Shown: piece after piece, positions 58,846-64,000 of the stretch
Layout of the letters: every line of letters begins with the position of its first letter
How positions within the stretch are numbered: the stretch's first letter is position 1
Assembly: GCA_002449395.1 (NCBI GenBank)
Contig: DKDP01000028.1
Location: 25,199-89,198, forward strand
Direction: 5' to 3'
DNA: 64,000 bases
Source: Ruminococcaceae bacterium UBA6845
GTDB taxonomy: Bacteria; Bacillota; Clostridia; Oscillospirales; Acutalibacteraceae
The notes under the pieces: model-generated
The model's database searches: none
What the model was told of the DNA's origin: nothing
What the model saw: only the letters and a program-made list of their open reading frames with translations
Made by a program: the position numbers and the translations under genes

Positions 58846-58877
58846 TTGTCACTATTTTCTAAGCGAGGGATATCCGA

Positions 58878-59978
58878 ATGAACAATTTACAGAATGCACG
58901 AAGAACAATCGAAAAGATCGACGCAGAGATGGCGGAGCTTTTTGAAAAGAGAATGAAAGCGGCGGAGGTTGTTGCCGAATATAAAAAAGAAAACGCACTG
59001 CCGATCGAGGATAAAAAGCGTGAGGCGGAGCTGACCGCAAAAAACTGTGAATTTGTTTCATTTGAATATCAGCCGTATTATGAGAGCTTTATACAGAACG
59101 TTATGGACGTTTCAAAGAAATACCAGAAACGTGTGCTCGAAGGTATGAGAATTGCATACAGCGGAGTTGAGGGAGCGTTCGCTCACATTGCCGCAAGGAG
59201 AATTTTTAAGTGCGGTGAGACGGTTTCCTGTCCCGACTTTGACAGCGCATACAAAGCCGTTGAGGACGGACTTTGCGACTGCGCCGTGCTCCCGATCGAG
59301 AACAGCTATGCAGGCGACGTTGACCGTGTGCTTGACCTTGCTTTTCACGGCGATCTCACGGTTTCGGGTATTTACGATATGCCGCTCGGTCAGAGCCTGC
59401 TTGCCAAGGAGGGCACGGATATTGACGACATCACGGAGGTGAGAAGTCATCCGCAGGCTCTCTCACAGTGTATGCCTTATCTAAAGCGCCACGGCTGGAA
59501 GCTCACTCAGGCGGTCAATACCGCCGTTGCCGCAAAGTCGGTTGCCGAGGGAGACAGAAAGGATATCGCTGTTGTCGCATCCAAGGACACAGCTGAGCTT
59601 TACGGCTTGAAAATTTTGCAGGAGGACATCAACGAGAACAAGAATAACACAACAAGGTTCGCTGTTTTCACAAGAGCCGAATGTAAGGTTTCACCTAAAG
59701 ATGAGCATTTCCTCATAATGTTCACAACGAAGAATGAGCCGGGCTCACTCGGCGGAGCGATTGCCGTTATCGGTGAATACAGATTTAACCTGAGAAGTCT
59801 CAAGAGCAGACCGACGGGAAATGAAAACTGGGAATATTACTTTTACGCCGAGGGCGAGGGTAACATTGATTCCCTCGACGGCAGAAAGATGATACACGAT
59901 CTTAAAAAACTTTGTGAGAACGTAAAAATAATCGGCAGCTTTTCCGATGAAAAGGTTCTCAGCGAAAGGAGCGTTTGA
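58878..59978 (+). CDS. pheA: Bifunctional chorismate mutase / prephenate dehydratase
   Basis: 366 residues: AroQ-type chorismate mutase (~1-88, ARRTIEKIDAEMAELFEKRM), prephenate dehydratase (~92-275, IAYSGVEGAFAHIAA, NTTRFAVF with the catalytic Thr) and a C-terminal ACT domain (~280-355, GSLGGAIAVIGEY and LKSRPTGNENWEYYFY). The ACT motifs that bind Phe are kept, with LKSRP in place of the common ESRP, so feedback inhibition is expected. First gene of the operon. Confidence 0.95.
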   Translation: MNNLQNARRTIEKIDAEMAELFEKRMKAAEVVAEYKKENALPIEDKKREAELTAKNCEFVSFEYQPYYESFIQNVMDVSKKYQKRVLEGMRIAYSGVEGAFAHIAARRIFKCGETVSCPDFDSAYKAVEDGLCDCAVLPIENSYAGDVDRVLDLAFHGDLTVSGIYDMPLGQSLLAKEGTDIDDITEVRSHPQALSQCMPYLKRHGWKLTQAVNTAVAAKSVAEGDRKDIAVVASKDTAELYGLKILQEDINENKNNTTRFAVFTRAECKVSPKDEHFLIMFTTKNEPGSLGGAIAVIGEYRFNLRSLKSRPTGNENWEYYFYAEGEGNIDSLDGRKMIHDLKKLCENVKIIGSFSDEKVLSERSV

Positions 59979-59979
59979 A

Positions 59980-61002
59980 ATGAGCGTATTGCATATGGAA
60001 TTGGGCGCCGACGGATATGACATAACCGTTGAACGAGGTGCACTTGAAAGGGCAGGAGAGCTGTTTAAGCTCGACAGAAAAGTATTGATAGTAACCGATG
60101 ACGGAGTACCGTTCAAATATTCCGATAAAATCGCTTCCTTTTGCAAAGATCCATATGTTGTAACACTTCCGCAGGGAGAACAGAATAAATGTATGACAAC
60201 ATATATGAGACTGCTTGAAAAAATGGTTGAAAATGAATTTACACGTAACGATTGCGTTGTTGCGGTCGGCGGCGGAGTTATGGGAGACCTTGCGGGATTT
60301 GTCGCATCAACATATATGAGAGGCGTTGATTTCTACAACGTACCTACAACGCTTCTTTCTCAGATTGATTCGTCAATCGGCGGCAAGGTTGCTGTTGATT
60401 TTGCGGGATATAAGAATCTTGTCGGTTCATTCTATCAGCCGAAAGCGGTGCTTATTGATCCCGATGTCCTGAGCACGCTCTCGTCAAGGCAGCTTGCCTG
60501 CGGAATGGCGGAGGCTGTTAAGATGTTTGCAACGTTCAATGCCGAGATGTTCTCTGAGGTTGAGGAAAACTACGACGAAAAAATTGATAAGATCATAATA
60601 GAAGCCTTGAAGATTAAAAAGGCGGTTGTCGAAGAGGATGAGAAAGAAAAGGGACTTCGCAAGGTACTCAACTTCGGACACACCGTCGGACACGCAATCG
60701 AGAGCATAGAGGAGAGCAATGACTATCCGCTTTTCCACGGAGAATGTGTGGGCCTCGGTATGCTTTGTATGAGCAGTCCCGATATTGTGAAACGACTTCG
60801 GCACATTCTCCACAGAATGGACATCCCGACCTCGTGGAGGGGCAGTGAAAAGGAGCTTAAAGCGGCTATGCTTCACGATAAAAAGGCTGGCGGCGACACG
60901 ATAACGGTTATAATCGTTGATAAAATCGGTACATTCAAAGAGGAAAAGCTGACCGTAGATGAGATCGTTGCAAGATGCGAGGAGGTGCTTTCACTCTCAT
61001 GA
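59980..61002 (+). CDS. aroB: 3-dehydroquinate synthase
   Basis: 340 residues. Converts DAHP to 3-dehydroquinate with NAD and zinc. Landmarks: VVAVGGGVMGDLAGFVASTYMRGVDF, VPTTLLSQIDSSIGGKVAVD, KNLVGSFYQPKAVLID, and zinc ligands in LNFGHTVGHAIE and PLFHGECVGLGM. The start ATG 59980 follows AAAGGAG one base after the pheA stop; the in-frame start at 59947 lies inside pheA and is rejected. Confidence 0.96.
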   Translation: MSVLHMELGADGYDITVERGALERAGELFKLDRKVLIVTDDGVPFKYSDKIASFCKDPYVVTLPQGEQNKCMTTYMRLLEKMVENEFTRNDCVVAVGGGVMGDLAGFVASTYMRGVDFYNVPTTLLSQIDSSIGGKVAVDFAGYKNLVGSFYQPKAVLIDPDVLSTLSSRQLACGMAEAVKMFATFNAEMFSEVEENYDEKIDKIIIEALKIKKAVVEEDEKEKGLRKVLNFGHTVGHAIESIEESNDYPLFHGECVGLGMLCMSSPDIVKRLRHILHRMDIPTSWRGSEKELKAAMLHDKKAGGDTITVIIVDKIGTFKEEKLTVDEIVARCEEVLSLS

Positions 61003-62090
61003 AAAACACATTCGGAAACGCTTTGACCGTTACTCTTTTCGGAGAGAGCCACGGCAATGCGATCGGAGCGGTGATAGACGGAATCGCTCCGGGAATCAAG
61101 GTTGATAAGGAATATATAGAAACCAAAATGGCACTTCGCCGACCGAGCGGAAAGATTTCCACGGCACGAAGCGAAAAGGACGAAATTATATTTGAAAGCG
61201 GCGTTTATGACGGCCATACGACGGGAACGCCGATCTGCATTTTGATAAAGAATGCCGACACCCACAGCTCGGATTATTCCGCACTTGCGGGTAAGGCGAG
61301 ACCGGGTCACGCTGATTATCCCGCTTTCTGCAAATATCACGGCTTTGAGGACGCAAGGGGCGGCGGACATTTCAGCGGAAGAATTACGGCGGCTCTCGTT
61401 GCCGCAGGCGCGATTGTTCAGAGCGCACTCAGACAGAAAGGTATTATAATCGGAACTCACATCAGCCGTTTGGCAGGAATAAGCGATGGAAAAATGAACC
61501 CCGAGACCGATGTTGAAAGGCTCGAGAATGCAGAATTTCCGCTTGTTGATACTACTCTTGAAGAAAAGATGAAGGATGCGATTATGCAGGCGAGAAACGA
61601 TTGTGACAGCGTCGGCGGAGTGCTCGAAACGGCGGTCATAGGTATGCCCGGCGGAGTGGGTGAGCCGTGGTTTGACACTGTTGAAAGTATGCTTTCTCAC
61701 GCACTTTTCTCTGTTCCTGCGGTCAAGGGTGTTGAGTTCGGCGACGGATTCACTCTTGCCGATATGAGGGGCAGTGAATCGAACGACGCTTACAGAATTG
61801 ATGAAAGCGGCAAGGCGTACACGCTGACGAATCATAACGGCGGAATCGGCGGAGGAATAACGAACGGACAGCCGATAGTTTTCCGATGTGCAGTGAAGCC
61901 CACGCCGTCAATAGCGAAAAAGCAGGAGACGGTTGATTATCTGAACGTATGCAATACCGAGATTGAGATCAAGGGCAGGCACGACCCGTGCATAGTTCAC
62001 CGTGCAAGAGCGGTTGTTGATGCGGTTACGGCGCTGACATTGGCGGATATGCTGACTGTCAGATACGGCACGGACTGGCTTGCGAGGTAA
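60999..62090 (+). CDS. aroC: Chorismate synthase
   Basis: 363 residues. Forms chorismate from EPSP using reduced FMN. Signature motifs FGESHGNAIGAVIDG, FEDARGGGHFSGRITAA and GGIGGGITNGQPI are present. The start ATG at 60999 overlaps the aroB stop (ATGA), with GAGGAGG upstream. Confidence 0.96.
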   Translation: MKNTFGNALTVTLFGESHGNAIGAVIDGIAPGIKVDKEYIETKMALRRPSGKISTARSEKDEIIFESGVYDGHTTGTPICILIKNADTHSSDYSALAGKARPGHADYPAFCKYHGFEDARGGGHFSGRITAALVAAGAIVQSALRQKGIIIGTHISRLAGISDGKMNPETDVERLENAEFPLVDTTLEEKMKDAIMQARNDCDSVGGVLETAVIGMPGGVGEPWFDTVESMLSHALFSVPAVKGVEFGDGFTLADMRGSESNDAYRIDESGKAYTLTNHNGGIGGGITNGQPIVFRCAVKPTPSIAKKQETVDYLNVCNTEIEIKGRHDPCIVHRARAVVDAVTALTLADMLTVRYGTDWLAR

Positions 62091-62094
62091 GAAT

Positions 62095-63351
62095 ATGGAA
62101 TACGGATGTATAGGCAAAAAACTCGGTCACAGCTTTTCGGCGGTAATTCACGCAAAGCTCGGCGATTATGATTACAGACTTTGTGAGCTGACCGAAACCG
62201 AACTGACCGAATTTATGACAAAGAAAGATTTTAAGGGCATTAACGTTACGATACCGTACAAAGAGGCTGTTATTCCGTTCCTTGATCATATTGACGAGTC
62301 GGCGGAGAAAATAGGAGCCGTCAACACAATAGTTAACCGTAACGGTGTGCTGACGGGATACAACACCGATTTTTACGGAATGACCGAGCTTTTGAAAAGG
62401 GGCAAGGTCGAGCTTGCGGATAAGAACGTCTTTATCCTCGGTACGGGCGGCACCTCAAAGACGGCGAGAGCCGTTGCAAGATCGCTCGGAGCAAAGAAAA
62501 TAAGCATTGTTTCAAGAAATCCGCAGGACGGCGAAATCTCATATGATGAGATGTATAACGAAGCGAACGAGGTAGAGGCGATTATCAATACTACGCCCGT
62601 CGGAATGTTTCCGAAGCCCGACGCCTCGGCAGTTGATCCCGAAAAATTCCCGAATCTCGGCGGAGCGGCAGATGCGGTTTATAATCCGCTGACAACGGAA
62701 TTTATCGGCAGGGCGAGAGCCTGCGGAGCGAACGCAGTCAACGGACTTTATATGCTCGTCGCTCAGGCGGCAAAGGCGGCAGAGCTGTTCTTTAATGATA
62801 AGACAATGACTGAAAAGACCGACAGAGTTTTCTCGGAAATTTACAAAGAAAAGCTGAATATCGTGCTTATCGGAATGCCCGGAAGCGGCAAGACTACGAT
62901 CGGAAAAATTGTCGCAAACACTCTCGGCAGGGAATTTTACGACACCGACGAGGTTTTTGTGAACGAAAACGGTGTGATTGCCGATTACTTCAAGAAGAAC
63001 GGCGAAAAGGCATTCAGAGACAAGGAGAGTGAGATTATTGCCGAGCTCGGAGCGAAAAACGGACTTGTTATCGCAACGGGCGGCGGAGCGGTTCTCAGAG
63101 AGGAAAACGTGAAGCATTTAAAGCAGAACGGACTTGTGATATTCCTTGACCGTGATGTTGAGAACATCGTTCCGACCTCGGACAGACCGCTCGGAAGCGA
63201 CCGTGAGGCAATTCAGAAACGCTATGATGAAAGATATCCGATTTACAGCTCGGTCGGCGATATAACGGTTGATTCAAACCGAGATGTAAACACGGTTGCG
63301 GATGATATAATCAGGAAATTCAGCGGCTATTGCAGGGAGGAACAGGTATGA
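62095..63351 (+). CDS. aroE-aroK: Fused shikimate dehydrogenase - shikimate kinase
   Basis: 418 residues. N-terminal AroE (~1-250): GKKLGHSFSAVIH, NVTIPYKEAV with the catalytic Lys, YNTDFYG, and NADP site LGTGGTSKTARAVARSLGA. C-terminal AroK (~255-418): Walker A GMPGSGKTTIGK, shikimate-contacting DTDEV, ATGGGAVLREENV and SDRPLGSD lid. The two enzymes catalyse consecutive steps, 3-dehydroshikimate to shikimate to shikimate-3-phosphate. Both active sites look complete. Confidence 0.95.
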   Translation: MEYGCIGKKLGHSFSAVIHAKLGDYDYRLCELTETELTEFMTKKDFKGINVTIPYKEAVIPFLDHIDESAEKIGAVNTIVNRNGVLTGYNTDFYGMTELLKRGKVELADKNVFILGTGGTSKTARAVARSLGAKKISIVSRNPQDGEISYDEMYNEANEVEAIINTTPVGMFPKPDASAVDPEKFPNLGGAADAVYNPLTTEFIGRARACGANAVNGLYMLVAQAAKAAELFFNDKTMTEKTDRVFSEIYKEKLNIVLIGMPGSGKTTIGKIVANTLGREFYDTDEVFVNENGVIADYFKKNGEKAFRDKESEIIAELGAKNGLVIATGGGAVLREENVKHLKQNGLVIFLDRDVENIVPTSDRPLGSDREAIQKRYDERYPIYSSVGDITVDSNRDVNTVADDIIRKFSGYCREEQV

Positions 63352-63773
63352 AAATTCTTGTTATAAACGGACCGAACATTAATATGCTCGGCATCAGGGA
63401 ACCCGATATTTACGGCAGAGAGACATATGCCGATCTTCTTGAAAAGATCAAGAATCACGCCGACAAAAGGGGCGTTGAGGTAGAGTTTTTTCAGTCGAAT
63501 CACGAGGGCGATATTGTCGATAAAATTCAGCAGTCGTATAAAAAAATCGACGGCATAGTGATGAATCCCGCGGCATATACGCACACAAGCGTTGCCATTC
63601 CGGATGCGCTCAAGGCGGTAGGTATACCGACCGTTGAGGTTCACATTTCCGATGTTGATTCACGTGAGGATTTTCGTCAGATAAGCTATGTCAGACCGTG
63701 CTGTGTAGCCTGTATAAAGGGGCATGGAACAAACGGTTACTGCGAAGCAATAGATCTTCTGCTTAGTCTTTGA
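63348..63773 (+). CDS. aroQ: 3-dehydroquinate dehydratase, type II
   Basis: 141 residues, dodecameric type II enzyme. ILVINGPNINMLGIREPDIYG carries the catalytic Tyr and Asn; FFQSNHEGDIVDKIQ, NPAAYTHTSVAIPDAL with the catalytic His, and VEVHISDVDSRE follow. The ATG at 63348 overlaps the aroEK stop (ATGA). With aroB, aroEK and aroC it covers most of the shikimate pathway; EPSP synthase and DAHP synthase are not in the window. Confidence 0.95.
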   Translation: MKILVINGPNINMLGIREPDIYGRETYADLLEKIKNHADKRGVEVEFFQSNHEGDIVDKIQQSYKKIDGIVMNPAAYTHTSVAIPDALKAVGIPTVEVHISDVDSREDFRQISYVRPCCVACIKGHGTNGYCEAIDLLLSL

Positions 63774-63886
63774 CGGATCTTTTTCCGCAATACAGCCCAA
63801 AGTCTTTTTGACATATAACAATATAGTCTGCAAAGCCTTTGAACTGTCTTGCGAAAAAATCCTCTCGTCAGAATAAACCTATTCTT

Positions 63887-63919
63887 GGCGCCCCTTTAGC
63901 GAAGCTGACTGAGGGGTTT
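63887..63919. repeat. Partial copy of a dispersed GAAGCTGACTGAGGGG-type repeat
   Basis: GGCGCCCCTTTAGCGAAGCTGACTGAGGGGTTTC shares its core AGC-GAAGCTGACTGAGG with the copy at 63951-64000. The outer CCCCT and AGGGG can pair. Such units are scattered between genes in many gut Clostridia. Confidence 0.7.
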
Positions 63920-63950
63920 CTTAAAGTCAGAAAAGATTTATTTTAAGCGT

Positions 63951-64000
63951 GGGCTCCTCCGTTGGGGGAGCTGTCAGCGCAGCTGACTGAGGGAGTAAGG
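63951..64000. repeat. Dispersed intergenic repeat, copy reaching the window edge
   Basis: Two small hairpins, CTCC-CCGTTGG-GGAG and GTCAGC-GCA-GCTGAC, lie inside GGGCTCC to GGGAGTAAGG. The element may continue past the window. No coding sequence is seen between 63774 and 64000. Confidence 0.75.

Noticed and set aside
58634..58877. Possible T-box upstream of pheA
   Set aside because: No T-box sequence (the conserved TGGNACCGCG-type element) is visible, whereas a translated peptide with an aromatic run is.
60873..61835. Long minus-strand open frame of 320 codons
   Set aside because: It lies entirely opposite aroB and aroC, has no family motifs and no ribosome binding site; it is a byproduct of codon use in the real genes.

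Overview
The window looks like chromosomal DNA of an anaerobic, low-to-mid GC Firmicute of class Clostridia, most likely a gut Oscillospirales/Ruminococcaceae-type organism. The evidence is a complete Rnf complex in the order rnfCDGEAB with its apbE flavin transferase, split transketolase subunits, an AbrB-type regulator with a zinc-ribbon-like tail, a Bce-type two-component/ABC module, strong AGGAGG ribosome binding sites, TTG starts and consensus TTGACA-17-TATAAT promoters. The genus cannot be fixed from sequence alone. No phage, IS element, rRNA or CRISPR array was seen.

Layout. 1-6.5 kb: end of a TrkH potassium transporter, a DnaQ-like exonuclease, an MFS permease, PRPP synthetase, a cation diffusion facilitator and an MscS channel. 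6.6-12.5 kb: an exported PHP-domain protein, a membrane FHA protein, two purple-acid-phosphatase-like proteins, AbrB, and two tandem single-gene units for very short amphipathic peptides (47 and 39 aa). 12.6-19.7 kb: an ABC exporter, a YhcH protein and a polar amino acid ABC importer, bracketed by two paralogous membrane-anchored proteins of unknown function. The importer's binding lipoprotein reads as a circular permutation. 19.7-22.5 kb: L-rhamnose isomerase and a GPH symporter. 22.7-29.7 kb: the Rnf operon. 30-35.3 kb: glycerol kinase, an Ldh2-type dehydrogenase, malic enzyme and a KPR-type reductase behind a leader terminator. 35.4-39.8 kb: tRNA-Leu(GAG), serine dehydratase, an OPRT-like protein, dapA and asd. 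39.9-42.6 kb: queA-tgt-yajC. 42.7-47.9 kb: a BceRS-BceAB module with two small accessory genes. 48-50.5 kb: an AT-rich patch with a glycosyltransferase and a BspA-like protein. 50.5-55.4 kb: an unusual operon of two SCP2-like proteins, a class III aminotransferase and both transketolase halves. 55.5-58.6 kb: tmcAL, ackA and a YaiI protein. 58.6-63.8 kb: an aromatic operon, pheA-aroB-aroC-aroEK-aroQ, behind an aromatic leader-peptide attenuator. The window ends in dispersed intergenic repeats.

How it fits together. Rnf links ferredoxin and NADH to an ion gradient in a fermentative anaerobe that makes acetate (ackA) and handles malate, pyruvate and glycerol. Transketolase can supply erythrose-4-phosphate, which the aromatic operon needs. 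The least explained parts are the amphipathic peptide pair, the SCP2-aminotransferase-transketolase operon, the permuted binding protein and the two paralogous anchored proteins.
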